40,273 bases of DNA from Pseudomonas sp. ANT_H4 (GCF_008369295.1 NZ_VOBG01000038.1:1-40273); one strand, 5' to 3'. Shown: positions 14,626 through 23,380, numbered from the stretch's first letter. Made by a program: numbers and translations. Notes: a model not told the origin generated them from the sequence alone.

Positions 14626-15021
14626 CTAGAAGGTCACACCGGAGACCAGCGCGATGTTGCAGTAGGGCTGGCACTCGCCAGTACGCACTACCGCCCGGGC
14701 CTTGCGGCTCAGGACCTTGAATTCTTCATGACTCAACAGACGACGTGCGCCTAGGTCGGTCAGCGTGTTGAGTTCGGCCAGCGCAGGAGGTTGCTTGAGC
14801 AGGATTTCTTCGGCCAGCACATGGCTCTCGACCTGCATTTCGCTGAGGACGATGCGCAAGGTGCTGATGAAATCGGGAATACCCTTGGTCAGCGCCAGAT
14901 CAATCAACTCAACGCCTGGTGGCACCGGCAGACCGGCATCACCGATCACCACTATGTCGCCATGCCCCAGGGAAGCGATCAGCCGCGACAAGGCAATATT
15001 GAGCAAGGGAGTCTTTTTCAT
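14626..15021 (-). CDS. rbsD: D-ribose pyranase
   Basis: A 131-residue RbsD/FucU-family mutarotase that interconverts pyranose and furanose ribose so RbsK can use it. The N-terminal KKTPLLNIALSRLIASLGHGD includes the catalytic histidine of the GHGD motif, followed by VIGDAGLPVPPGVELIDLAL; the end has VRTGECQPYCNIALVSGV. It overlaps rbsK by 4 bases, so it is coupled to it. Confidence 0.97.
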   Translation of the reverse strand: MKKTPLLNIALSRLIASLGHGDIVVIGDAGLPVPPGVELIDLALTKGIPDFISTLRIVLSEMQVESHVLAEEILLKQPPALAELNTLTDLGARRLLSHEEFKVLSRKARAVVRTGECQPYCNIALVSGVTF

Positions 15022-15935
15022 GAGGGAACAAAACCTTGAACGTCGTGCAACGTGGGAATGGAGGGTTGCGCGCCGGCACGGGTGACCGACAAGGCTGCCG
15101 CGACCTGACCAAAGCGGATGGCTTGGGCTTCGCTTTGGCCGCTGGCCAATGCCGCGGCAAAACCGCCGACAAAGGTGTCGCCCGCCGCCGTGGTGTCGAC
15201 CGCCTTGACCTTGGGTGCCAGCAGATGCTCAAAGCCCTGGCCATCGGCGAACAGTGCGCCCTGTGAACCGAGGGTAATAATCACCTTCCCGGCGCCAGCC
15301 TTGATCAGACACGTGGCGGCGACCTTGGCACTTTCCAGCGAGTCGACCAGCACGCCACTCAAGGCCGAGGCTTCGCTTTCGTTGGGAATCAGGTAGTCGA
15401 TGGAGGCGTACCAGTGCGCGGGCAACGGACCACTGACCGGGGCAGGATTGAGGATCACCGTTTTGCCCAGTTCGCGCCCGCGCTTGAGAGCATGACCCAC
15501 GGTGTCCATCGGCACTTCGAGCTGGCAGACAATGACGTCGGCAGCCTGCAGCACGTCGTCCACCGACTGCAACGACGCCGGTGTCAGTTCGCCATTGCTG
15601 CCGGCGACAATGACAATCGCATTCTGGCTACTGTCATCGACCACAATCAGAGCGACACCACTGGAGCCCACCACTTCTTTGACCGCCTGGCAATCGATGC
15701 CTTCGGCCAGCAACGCGTCGCGCAATTGGGCACCATAGGCATCGGTACCTACACAGCCAATCATCGCAACGTCGGCCCCCAGGCGTGCCGAGGCAACGGC
15801 CTGATTGGCGCCCTTGCCGCCCGCAACCGTGGAGAACGATTGGCCGATCAGGGTTTCACCGGCATGGGGCAGCCGACTGGCGCGAGTGACCAGGTCCATG
15901 TTCAGGCTGCCTACTACCACTACTTTTGCTGGCAT
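15018..15935 (-). CDS. rbsK: Ribokinase
   Basis: A 305-residue PfkB-family sugar kinase that makes ribose 5-phosphate. Visible are the N-terminal VVVGSLNMDLVTRASRLP, the first signature GGKGANQAVASARLG (about 39) and the second signature DTTAAGDTFVGGFAAAL with the catalytic aspartate (about 250). It lies 12 bases downstream of rbsR and overlaps rbsD. It is cytoplasmic and uses ATP. Confidence 0.97.
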   Translation of the reverse strand: MPAKVVVVGSLNMDLVTRASRLPHAGETLIGQSFSTVAGGKGANQAVASARLGADVAMIGCVGTDAYGAQLRDALLAEGIDCQAVKEVVGSSGVALIVVDDSSQNAIVIVAGSNGELTPASLQSVDDVLQAADVIVCQLEVPMDTVGHALKRGRELGKTVILNPAPVSGPLPAHWYASIDYLIPNESEASALSGVLVDSLESAKVAATCLIKAGAGKVIITLGSQGALFADGQGFEHLLAPKVKAVDTTAAGDTFVGGFAAALASGQSEAQAIRFGQVAAALSVTRAGAQPSIPTLHDVQGFVPS

Positions 15936-15947
15936 ACATCAATACTC

Positions 15948-16955
15948 TTAAATTCGACTCAGCGATGCTGTCGACTCACGCAAAACAATGCTCGGCGTCA
16001 CGATTCGTTGATCGATCGGCAGTTGTGGTGTCGCAATCCGTCGCAGTAAAAGCTCCGCCGCCATCTCCCCCAGTTGCAGGATCGACTGGCCGACCGTGGT
16101 CAGCGCCGGGTAGACGTAACGGCTCATTTGAATGTCATCGAAACCGATGACCGACAACTCGCCGGGCACGCGAATATTGCGCTCGGCGGCCGCCCGCAAT
16201 ACGCCGAAACCAATCATGTCGTTTCCGGCAAAAATCGCACTAGGGGGATTGACCGTCAGCAACTGTACGGCCGCCGCGTAGCCGCCGGTGCTGGTGAAGT
16301 CACTTTCCAGCATGCGGCTCGCCGGCACTTCAACATCAGCTTCGCGCAGGGCTCGGCAATATCCGGCCAGACGCATTTGCGCCACACGGGTATGAGCGGG
16401 GCCGCCAATGCAGGCGATGTCTCGGTGGCCCAACTCCAGTAGATGCCGAGTCGCCAGGTAAGCGCCGTGCTCGTGGTCGATACGCACCAGATCGACATCA
16501 ATGCCATCCAGCCCACGGTCGACAATCACCATAGGGATGCGCACCGCTTTCAAGCCTGAGGTCAGGCCGCTGTCATCGCCGCCAACAGAGGTGACGATCA
16601 AGCCGTCGATGCGCTTTTCCAGCAACACCCTTAAATAGCTGCGCTGCTTCTCGGCGTTATCGTCGGAGTTGCAGAGGATCACGCAGTAGCCATTACGCTC
16701 GCAGCAATCCTCGATGCCCCTGGCCAGCTCCGCGAAATACGGGTTGAGGCTGTTGGGCACCAGCAGACCGATGGTGGCGGTGGTATTGGCCTTAAGCGAC
16801 CGCGCGACAGCGCTGGGAACGTAGTCCAGCTGCTTGATCGCCGCCTCGACCTTGATCCGCACAGGCTCGCTGACCGGGCGCGTCTTGTTCACCACATGAG
16901 ACACGGTGGTGTAGGAAATACCCGCGAGCGCCGCCACATCCTTGATCGTGGCCAT
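15948..16955 (-). CDS. rbsR: LacI-family ribose operon repressor
   Basis: A 335-residue LacI/GalR regulator. The N-terminal HTH and hinge helix are MATIKDVAALAGISYTTVSH and AIKQLDYVPSAVARSLKA; the rest is a periplasmic-binding-protein fold (TIGLLVPNSLNPYFAELARG ... FAGNDMIGFGVLRAA ... VIGFDDIQMSRYVYPALTTV). It probably binds the 14-bp palindrome at 20627-20640 and is released by ribose or a ribose phosphate. It lies inside the operon it is thought to control (between rbsC and rbsK), which gives feedback on its own level. Confidence 0.95.
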   Translation of the reverse strand: MATIKDVAALAGISYTTVSHVVNKTRPVSEPVRIKVEAAIKQLDYVPSAVARSLKANTTATIGLLVPNSLNPYFAELARGIEDCCERNGYCVILCNSDDNAEKQRSYLRVLLEKRIDGLIVTSVGGDDSGLTSGLKAVRIPMVIVDRGLDGIDVDLVRIDHEHGAYLATRHLLELGHRDIACIGGPAHTRVAQMRLAGYCRALREADVEVPASRMLESDFTSTGGYAAAVQLLTVNPPSAIFAGNDMIGFGVLRAAAERNIRVPGELSVIGFDDIQMSRYVYPALTTVGQSILQLGEMAAELLLRRIATPQLPIDQRIVTPSIVLRESTASLSRI

Positions 16956-16958
16956 GAC

Positions 16959-17933
16959 TCAGCCTCGCCGGCTGGCGCGCTGACTGCGGTAGGTGTCGAG
17001 CACCACCGCGATCACGATCACCGCACCGGTAATGATGCGCTTGGTCGGCTCAGTGGCGCCGATCTGTGCCAGGCCTGCCGCCAATACGGAAATGATCAGC
17101 ACGCCGAAGAACGTACTGATGACCGAGCCGCGGCCGCCCATCAGGCTGGTGCCGCCGATCACGACTGCGGCGATCACCTGCAGCTCCAGGCCGGAACCGG
17201 CGTTCGGGTCCGCCGCTTCCAGCCGCGAGATCTGGAACAGTGCGGCAACGCCAGCCAGCAGCCCCATAAGGCTGAACACCAGAATCTTGTAGGGTTTTGG
17301 ATTGATCCCCGCCAGCCTGACGGCTTCTTCGTTGGTGCCAATGCCAATCAGGTAGCGACCGAACACGGTGCGGGTCAGCACGGCCTGGGCAACGATGATC
17401 ACCAGCAAGGCAATGATGAACGACGGCGAAATGCCGAAAGCGATCGGGTTCGACAGCCAGGCAAAGGAATCACCGATATAAGCGGTGCGCGAGCCGGTCA
17501 TCTGGTACGCCACACCGCGAGCCATTTCCAGCACGCCGAGGGAAACGATGAACGAGGGAATCCGCCAGGCCACGGTGATGGAACCGGTGACGGTCCCGGC
17601 CAGTGCAGCACAGCCCATGCCCAGCAACGCGGCCGGCACAACGTTCCAACCCCAACTGAGGATTGCCACGCTGACCGCCGATGCCGCCAGAGCCAGTACC
17701 GAGCCCACCGACAGGTCGATGCCGCCGATGATCAGGATGAAGGTCATGCCCACCGCCAACACCATCAAGTCGGGAATCTGATTAGCGATAGTGCTGAAGG
17801 TGTCATAGGACCAAAAGTGACTGCTCAGGGACGAGAACAGCGCAATCATCGCCAGCAAGGCACCGGCCAGGCCCAGATAGGTGCCCAAGCCATAGAAGTT
17901 GCCACCAGGTTTTGCAGGAGAAGTTGTTTTCAT
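16959..17933 (-). CDS. rbsC: Ribose ABC transporter permease
   Basis: A 324-residue inner-membrane protein with about eight to ten hydrophobic segments, including FILIIGGIDLSVGSVLALAA (the BPD_transp_2 signature), FIVSLGVLEMARGVAYQMTG and VVIGGTSLMGGRGSVISTFF. It forms the membrane channel with RbsA and RbsB. Its start overlaps the rbsA stop by 4 bases, and its stop is 3 bases from the rbsR start. Confidence 0.96.
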   Translation of the reverse strand: MKTTSPAKPGGNFYGLGTYLGLAGALLAMIALFSSLSSHFWSYDTFSTIANQIPDLMVLAVGMTFILIIGGIDLSVGSVLALAASAVSVAILSWGWNVVPAALLGMGCAALAGTVTGSITVAWRIPSFIVSLGVLEMARGVAYQMTGSRTAYIGDSFAWLSNPIAFGISPSFIIALLVIIVAQAVLTRTVFGRYLIGIGTNEEAVRLAGINPKPYKILVFSLMGLLAGVAALFQISRLEAADPNAGSGLELQVIAAVVIGGTSLMGGRGSVISTFFGVLIISVLAAGLAQIGATEPTKRIITGAVIVIAVVLDTYRSQRASRRG

Positions 17934-19483
17934 AGGGTATTCCTGGGCGCCGCTTCGTTGAGCAACGCATCACGTTTCTGATAACCGGCAAAGGCGGCGG
18001 CGAGCAATTCGTCCTGGGTCCAGCTGTCGCGCTCGAAGGTCTCGATCAAGCGGCCGGCGGACAGCACACCAATCCGGTCACAGATCAGCATCAACTCACG
18101 CAGATCACTGGAGACCACCACCAACGCTTTGCCCTGGCGGGTCAATTCGCCGAGCAAGGCATAAATATCGAACTTGGCACCGACATCGATGCCCCGGGTC
18201 GGCTCATCGAACAGCAGCACCGAGCAATCACGCTCAAGCCAGCGGCCAATCACCACCTTCTGCTGATTGCCACCCGACAGCTCGGACACCAGTTGCGCCG
18301 GGCTGGAACTGCGGATACGCATGGCAGCAATCTGACGTTCGGCCAAGGCGGTCTCATCACGACCATTGACCAGGCCAGCACTGGAGATTTCCGGCATGTT
18401 GCCCAAGGCAATATTGGCGCTGATGGATTGAGTCAGCAGCAGGCCTTCGCCCTTGCGGTCCTCGGTGATCAGCGCGATTCCATGACCGACTGCGTCCGCA
18501 GGCGAGCGGATGCTCACCATCTGGGCTGGCGACCCCAGCGCGACGGTACCGCTGTCGGCCAGGTCGGCGCCGAAGATCAGCCGCAACAACTCGGTGCGAC
18601 CGGCGCCGATCAGGCCCGAGATGCCATAGATTTCGCCGGCGCGTACTTCAAAGGACACGTCGCGGACCTTGTCCGAGCGGGTCAGGCTTTTCACGGTCAA
18701 GGCCGGCGCGCCGATGGTGCGCGCCCCCAAGTCAATGTGTTCGCCCAGTTCGCGACCCACCATCAGCGTGACCAGTTGCTCGCTGTTGTAATTGGCCATC
18801 GGCTCGACGCAGACCAGGTTGCCGTCACGCAGTACCGCAATGCGTTGGGCGACACGGGCCAGCTCTTCCAGCCGGTGGGAAATGTAGATGATCGCCACGC
18901 CCCGGGCCTGCAGACGGGTGATTTGTTCGAACAGCATCTCGACTTCACGGGCCGTCAGCATGGCCGTGGGCTCGTCGAGGATCAGCACATGACAGTCGCC
19001 GATCAGGTTGCGGGCGATTTCGACCATCTGTTGGTGGCCGATGCCCAGGCTGCCGACCAGGGTGTCAGGGTCGATGGCATCCAGCCCCACTTGAGCCATG
19101 GCCTCGATAGCCGACTTGCGCAGTTGCTTGCGGCTGATCCAGCCACCGTGGCTGGGCAGGTTGTCCAGGAACAGGTTCTCGGCCACCGTCAGGGTGGGCA
19201 GCAGGTTGAGTTCCTGCATGACCATGCGTACGCCCAACGCTTCGGCCTGGGCACGACTGCCCGGACGATAATCCTGACCGTTGAATTGCATCTGTCCGGT
19301 GGTCGGCGTGACCAGCCCGCCGATGATTTTCGACAAGGTACTTTTGCCCGCACCATTTTCACCGGTCAGCGCCAACACTTCCCCACGATTGAGCGTCAGG
19401 GTGATGTCAGACAGAACCGGTTGGGCATAAGTCTTGCCGATACCGCTGACCGAGAGGACAGCGTCCGGTGCGCAAGATGACAT
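17930..19483 (-). CDS. rbsA: Ribose ABC transporter ATPase
   Basis: A 517-residue double-cassette ATPase. The first half has the Walker A GENGAGKSTLSKI, a degenerate signature GIGHQQMVEIARNL and the Walker B HVLILDEPTAM. The second half has a degenerate P-loop (GLIGAGRTELLRL) but a good signature (LSGGNQQKVVIGRWL) and Walker B (VLLFDEPTRGIDVGAK), the asymmetry normal for RbsA-type proteins. The start at ATG 19481-19483 is 7 bases after GGAG; an in-frame upstream codon lacks a ribosome site. Confidence 0.96.
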   Translation of the reverse strand: MSSCAPDAVLSVSGIGKTYAQPVLSDITLTLNRGEVLALTGENGAGKSTLSKIIGGLVTPTTGQMQFNGQDYRPGSRAQAEALGVRMVMQELNLLPTLTVAENLFLDNLPSHGGWISRKQLRKSAIEAMAQVGLDAIDPDTLVGSLGIGHQQMVEIARNLIGDCHVLILDEPTAMLTAREVEMLFEQITRLQARGVAIIYISHRLEELARVAQRIAVLRDGNLVCVEPMANYNSEQLVTLMVGRELGEHIDLGARTIGAPALTVKSLTRSDKVRDVSFEVRAGEIYGISGLIGAGRTELLRLIFGADLADSGTVALGSPAQMVSIRSPADAVGHGIALITEDRKGEGLLLTQSISANIALGNMPEISSAGLVNGRDETALAERQIAAMRIRSSSPAQLVSELSGGNQQKVVIGRWLERDCSVLLFDEPTRGIDVGAKFDIYALLGELTRQGKALVVVSSDLRELMLICDRIGVLSAGRLIETFERDSWTQDELLAAAFAGYQKRDALLNEAAPRNTL

Positions 19484-19541
19484 AGGAAGGTCTCCAGGCG
19501 TCCGCACAAAACGAGCGGACGCTGTTTTGTGCAGCCAGGAA

Positions 19542-20501
19542 TTACTTCTTGAGGATGAGTTCGACCGGCGTTTCGATCATGCCGTCTACGGCATCGACTT
19601 TTTCGCCCTTGACCAGTTTCAGAGCGCTTTCGATACCGAAAACCGCTTGCTTTGCAGCCGCCTGGTCGGCGGTTGCAAGGACACGACCGTCTTGAAGCAT
19701 GGGTTTGATGGCATCGATGTTGTCGTAGCCAACCACTTGGACCTTGCCAGCCTTGCCCGCGGCACGAACGGCAGAAACAGCACCTACCGCCATGTTGTCG
19801 TTACCCGCCAGCAATGCCTTGAGATCCGGGTACTCGCTTAACATTGCAGCGGCAACCTTGTTGCCTTTGTCGATTTCCCACTCACCGGACTGCAGGGTCA
19901 CCACATCGATCTTGGCGGCCGCCATTGCATCCTTGAAACCAGCGGTACGCTGCTGGGCGTTGGTGGTGGTCGATACACCTTCAATGATGCCGACTTTATC
20001 GCCAGCACTCAGCTGCTTGGCCAGGTATTCACCGACCAGGCGGGCCCCCTTGCGGTTGTCAGGGCCTACGAAGGGAATATCGAGAGATTTGCTTTTCAAC
20101 ACGCCAGGATCAAGACGGTTGTCGATGTTGACGATCTTGATACCGGCATCGGAGGCCTTCTTCAGGACCGATACCAGCGCCTTGGAGTCAGCAGGCGCAA
20201 TGACCAGTGCGTCAACCTTGGCCAGAATCATCTGATTGACGATATCAATCTGGGCGGAGGTATCGGTTTCGTTCTTGATACCGTTGGTGATCATGTCAAA
20301 GTCGGCGGAGTGAGCTTTCTGGTACTCCTTGGCGCCGTCTTGCATGGTGACGAAGAATTCGTTGGCTAGGGATTTCATCACCAGGCCGACCTTGGGTTTG
20401 GCGGCGGTTTCATCGGCAAATGCGTGGGAGAGGGGCAAAGCGGCAGATGCGGCAGCAAGCACAGCGACAGCAAGAAGACGTCCAGAGAATGGCAGCTTCA
20501 T
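19542..20501 (-). CDS. rbsB: Ribose-binding periplasmic protein
   Basis: A 319-residue type I periplasmic binding protein with a signal peptide ending near SHAFA (residue about 29). It has KVGLVMKSLANEFFVTMQDG at the first strand, ADSKALVSVLKKASDAGIKIVNID, and the LLAGNDNMAVGAVSAVRAAG motif. It delivers ribose to RbsAC. It is the first gene of the operon, with a leader of about 140 bases carrying the operator. Confidence 0.95.
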   Translation of the reverse strand: MKLPFSGRLLAVAVLAAASAALPLSHAFADETAAKPKVGLVMKSLANEFFVTMQDGAKEYQKAHSADFDMITNGIKNETDTSAQIDIVNQMILAKVDALVIAPADSKALVSVLKKASDAGIKIVNIDNRLDPGVLKSKSLDIPFVGPDNRKGARLVGEYLAKQLSAGDKVGIIEGVSTTTNAQQRTAGFKDAMAAAKIDVVTLQSGEWEIDKGNKVAAAMLSEYPDLKALLAGNDNMAVGAVSAVRAAGKAGKVQVVGYDNIDAIKPMLQDGRVLATADQAAAKQAVFGIESALKLVKGEKVDAVDGMIETPVELILKK

Positions 20502-20626
20502 GGGTTCACTCCGTTCTTATGATTATTGTGAGTAACGCTTGCACCGAATAGTGCTTCGCCAGCCAGCCCACCCGGGCGGCTTATACGAGCTTTCACGTCA
20601 CCCAGAAAGTGACCCATGAAACGTCT

Positions 20627-20677
20627 CGCAAACGTTTGCGTTAGTCAAACTATGCGAATTATGTCGAGTTTTGTCAA
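20627..20677 (-). promoter_or_regulatory. rbs promoter and RbsR operator
   Basis: On the minus strand TTGACA (20672-20677), a 17-base spacer and CATAGT (20649-20654) form a good sigma-70 promoter. Directly downstream, CGCAAACGTTTGCG (20627-20640) is a perfect 14-bp palindrome with the central ACGT half-site geometry of LacI-family operators. It overlaps the predicted transcription start, consistent with repression by RbsR. Confidence 0.8.
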
Positions 20678-20830
20678 CGAAAGAAAAGTCCTTTTTCTAC
20701 ACGCGCTCTGCGTTCCGCCCTACAGACTATTGTCATTACCCTTTAAACATCTCTGACAGCCGATCGTTCTCTAAAACGACAGATGGGGTGAACATGTCAC
20801 TGATGACCAAAGGGATTTTTCCATCATGCT

Positions 20831-20880
20831 TTCGGACAACCGAACATTAGAAGGTGCCTATGTTCGGAAACTCGGACAAC
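20831..20880 (+). promoter_or_regulatory. AauR-like upstream activator sites of the asparaginase gene
   Basis: TTCGG-ACAA-CCGAA (20831-20844) is an exact fit to the TTCGG-N4-CCGAA pattern I recall for the acidic amino acid regulator AauR of P. putida. A degenerate second copy (TCGGACAAC, 20872-20880) repeats 40 bases later, and an inverted CCGAACAT/ATGTTCGG pair spans 20840-20867. Confidence 0.6.
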
Positions 20881-20961
20881 AATTGAAAAAAGCATCTGTC
20901 AGCTAAAATAAATATTGTTTTAAATCAATAAGTTAAATTAATTACCAGAACAAAATACTGC

Positions 20962-20977
20962 TGGTACAAATCCTGCT
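20962..20977 (+). promoter_or_regulatory. Sigma-54 type promoter of the asparaginase gene
   Basis: TGGTAC-N5-CTGCT preserves the GG-N10-GC spacing of -24/-12 promoters, with single mismatches to TGGCAC and TTGC. Expected start is near 20988, about 145 bases downstream of the activator site, normal enhancer geometry. Confidence 0.55.
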
Positions 20978-21069
20978 CTCACTCAACACCTCGTCGCGGC
21001 GTTCATCGCAGCCCGTGGTGTTTCTAGATGAATTGGCACAAGCACTCATCAAAACTAGAGAGAAAAATA

Positions 21070-22158
21070 ATGAAACCTGCACTCAAGCACTTTGTCCCGG
21101 GCGCTTTAGCCCTACTGCTGCTCTTCCCTGTTGCCGCCCAGGCAAAAGAAGTTGAAAGCAAGACCAAACTCTCCAACGTGGTGATCCTTGCCACCGGCGG
21201 CACCATTGCCGGCGCTGGCGCCAGCGCGGCCAACAGTGCGACCTACCAGGCCGCCAAAGTAGGCATCGAGCAATTGATCGCCGGTGTTCCTGAGCTCAGC
21301 CAGATCGCCAATGTGCGCGGCGAGCAAGTGATGCAAATTGCTTCCGAAAGCATCACCAACGAAAACCTGCTGCAACTGGGTCGTCGCGTCGCTGAACTGG
21401 CCGACAGCAAAGACGTGGACGGCATCGTGATCACCCACGGTACCGACACACTGGAAGAAACCGCTTACTTCCTCAACCTGGTGGAAAAAACCGACAAGCC
21501 AATCGTCGTGGTCGGCTCGATGCGTCCGGGTACTGCTATGTCGGCTGACGGCATGCTCAACCTGTACAACGCCGTCGCAGTAGCCAGCAGCAAAGATGCT
21601 CGCGGCAAAGGCGTCCTGGTGACCATGAACGACGAGATCCAGTCGGGTCGCGACGTCAGCAAAATGATCAACATCAAGACCGAAGCGTTCAAAAGTGCCT
21701 GGGGCCCTCTGGGTATGGTCGTTGAAGGCAAGTCCTACTGGTTCCGCCTGCCTGCCAAGCGTCATACCATGGATTCGGAATTCGACATCAAGACCATCAA
21801 AAGCCTGCCAGACGTCGAAATCGCCTACTCCTACGGCAACGTGAGCGACACCGCCTACAAGGCCCTGGCTCAGGCTGGCGCCAAAGCCATCATCCACGCC
21901 GGCACTGGCAACGGTTCGGTGTCTTCCAAGGTCGTGCCAACCCTGCAGGCCCTGCGCAAGGATGGCGTGCAGATCATTCGCTCTTCCCACGTCAATGCCG
22001 GCGGTTTCGTTCTGCGTAACGCCGAACAGCCTGACGACAAGTATGACTGGGTTGTTGCCCATGATCTGAACCCGCAGAAAGCCCGCATCCTGGCCATGGT
22101 CGCCCTGACCAAGACCCAGGACAGCAAGGAACTGCAACGTATATTCTGGGAATATTGA
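21070..22158 (+). CDS. ansB: Periplasmic glutaminase-asparaginase
   Basis: A 362-residue type II enzyme hydrolysing asparagine and glutamine to aspartate and glutamate. The signal peptide ends at AAQA (about residue 24). The mature part has the nucleophile motif VVILATGGTIAGAG (first threonine), the second active-site segment GIVITHGTDTLEETAYFL with the T-D-K triad elements, and IIHAGTGNGSVS, ending KELQRIFWEY. Length and motifs match Pseudomonas 7A-type glutaminase-asparaginase. ATG 21070-21072 directly precedes the signal peptide. An AauR-like site and a -24/-12 promoter upstream imply induction by acidic amino acids. Confidence 0.96.
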   Translation: MKPALKHFVPGALALLLLFPVAAQAKEVESKTKLSNVVILATGGTIAGAGASAANSATYQAAKVGIEQLIAGVPELSQIANVRGEQVMQIASESITNENLLQLGRRVAELADSKDVDGIVITHGTDTLEETAYFLNLVEKTDKPIVVVGSMRPGTAMSADGMLNLYNAVAVASSKDARGKGVLVTMNDEIQSGRDVSKMINIKTEAFKSAWGPLGMVVEGKSYWFRLPAKRHTMDSEFDIKTIKSLPDVEIAYSYGNVSDTAYKALAQAGAKAIIHAGTGNGSVSSKVVPTLQALRKDGVQIIRSSHVNAGGFVLRNAEQPDDKYDWVVAHDLNPQKARILAMVALTKTQDSKELQRIFWEY

Positions 22159-22353
22159 TCCCTCCCCGGCCCGGCCTTTAACGGCCAGGCCATCCCCCAC
22201 TCGCGGCGCTTCGCGGGTGGGTCAACGCCCCCCCCGCTTCACCTCTTCGTAAAAAACCTTAAAAAACAAAGTCATCTTGCACAAAAACCGATAAATCATT
22301 GTCATAGGGGCCTTATTGAATTTTAAGCAGTTGCGAATTTGCTCACAGTTAAA

Positions 22354-22373
22354 TACTGTATGTTCGTACAGCT
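22354..22373 (+). promoter_or_regulatory. LexA (SOS) box before DUF1654-endA
   Basis: TACTGTATGTTCGTACAGCT has the CTGT-N8-ACAG core with TA before it, matching the gammaproteobacterial LexA operator closely. It lies 16 bases upstream of the GTG start of the DUF1654 gene, so LexA bound here would block transcription. Confidence 0.75.
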
Positions 22374-22389
22374 TAATAAGGACTACTCC

Positions 22390-22641
22390 GTGGCAAAGCC
22401 TTCCCAAGCAGCACCGAAACCTCCTGATGCCTACGAACTCCTGGCGGTTCGCGTGCAGAAAATCATCAATTCGACCAACGCTCAGAAAGCCAAGGCAGCC
22501 TTGATCTTCCGTTTGCCGGATGAGCCAGTGGATGAATGGGAGCGATTGCTGGAAGAGATTGCAGAAAACGACAACGTCACCCTTGCCCATCGTGATGACG
22601 GCGGCGTGCATATTTTCTGGGTTGTGCCGAAGGAAGATTGA
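22390..22641 (+). CDS. DUF1654 family protein
   Basis: An 83-residue soluble protein with the DUF1654 pattern: PPDAYELLAVRVQKIINSTN, QKAKAALIFRLPDEPVDEWE, then LLEEIAENDNVTLAHRDDGG. Function is unknown; homologues are common in Pseudomonas genomes and prophages. GTG 22390-22392 was chosen because AAGGA lies 7 bases upstream; an in-frame ATG further upstream would place the LexA box inside the gene. The stop is 4 bases from the endA ATG, so they form an operon, apparently under SOS control. Confidence 0.8.
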   Translation: MAKPSQAAPKPPDAYELLAVRVQKIINSTNAQKAKAALIFRLPDEPVDEWERLLEEIAENDNVTLAHRDDGGVHIFWVVPKED

Positions 22642-22645
22642 TTCA

Positions 22646-23335
22646 ATGAGTGTGCGTTTCTTTACCGTGCTGTGCCTTTTTTTCGCTATCACCGCTCATG
22701 CCCAGGCACCCCGAACCTTCAGTGAAGCCAAGAAAATCGCCTGGAAGCTCTACGCCCCGCAATCCACGGAGTTCTACTGTGGATGCAAATACACCGCAAA
22801 CCGGGTGGACCTGAAAGCCTGCGGCTACATCCCACGCAAAAACGCCAACCGCGCGGCACGGATTGAATGGGAACACATTGTTCCTGCTTGGCAGATCGGC
22901 CATCAACGCCAGTGTTGGCAGGACGGCGGACGCAAGAACTGCACCCGCTACGACGCCGTCTACAAGCGTGCCGAAGCGGATCTGCACAACTTGGTGCCGA
23001 GCATCGGCGAGGTCAACGGCGATCGCAGCAACTTCAGTTTTGGCTGGCTGCCGGTGCAAAGCGGGCAATACGGTTCATGCCTGACCCAGGTGGACTTCAA
23101 GGCCAAGAAGGTCATGCCCCGACCGTCCATACGCGGCATGATCGCCCGGACGTACTTCTATATGAGCAAACAGTACGGCTTGCGCCTGTCGAAACAGGAC
23201 CGTCAGTTGTACGAAGCCTGGAACAAGACCTATCCGGCACAGCCCTGGGAACGCCAGCGCAATCAAACCGTGGCGTGTGTGATGGGACGCGGCAATGAGT
23301 TCGTCGGCCCGGTGAACTTGAAAGCCTGCGACTGA
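22646..23335 (+). CDS. endA: Endonuclease I (secreted DNase)
   Basis: A 229-residue protein with a signal peptide (cleavage near AHA, residue about 19) and the EndA/Vvn nuclease core: RIEWEHIVPAWQIG with the catalytic histidine, and DLHNLVPSIGEVNGDRSNFSF with the metal-binding asparagine. Eight cysteines suggest disulfide bonds in the periplasm. Relatives cut double-stranded DNA non-specifically in the periplasm or outside the cell. The ATG follows AAGGAAG and is coupled to DUF1654. Control by a LexA box would link this nuclease to DNA damage, which is not usual for endA. Confidence 0.93.
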   Translation: MSVRFFTVLCLFFAITAHAQAPRTFSEAKKIAWKLYAPQSTEFYCGCKYTANRVDLKACGYIPRKNANRAARIEWEHIVPAWQIGHQRQCWQDGGRKNCTRYDAVYKRAEADLHNLVPSIGEVNGDRSNFSFGWLPVQSGQYGSCLTQVDFKAKKVMPRPSIRGMIARTYFYMSKQYGLRLSKQDRQLYEAWNKTYPAQPWERQRNQTVACVMGRGNEFVGPVNLKACD

Positions 23336-23344
23336 ATGAGAGTA

Positions 23345-23374
23345 GGCGAGCGGAACCTTATATGTGCGCTCGCC
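23345..23374. terminator. Terminator between endA and the SPOR lipoprotein gene
   Basis: GGCGAGCG (23345-23352) pairs with CGCTCGCC (23367-23374), followed by CTCTTCTT on the plus strand. The two flanking genes converge on it. Confidence 0.65.
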
Positions 23375-23380
23375 CTCTTC

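Noticed and set aside
16896..17981. 361-codon plus-strand frame rich in H, Q, R and D
   Set aside because: Composition is typical of the antisense of a GC-rich membrane-protein gene (rbsC).
18293..19480. 395-codon plus-strand frame
   Set aside because: Antisense of rbsA; no ribosome site or recognisable motif.
21030..21047. TTGGCAC near the ansB start as the -24 element
   Set aside because: The matching -12 GC is missing at the required 10-base distance, whereas 20962-20977 has correct spacing.
21112..22200. 362-codon minus-strand frame
   Set aside because: Antisense of ansB, which has a signal peptide and all catalytic motifs on the plus strand.
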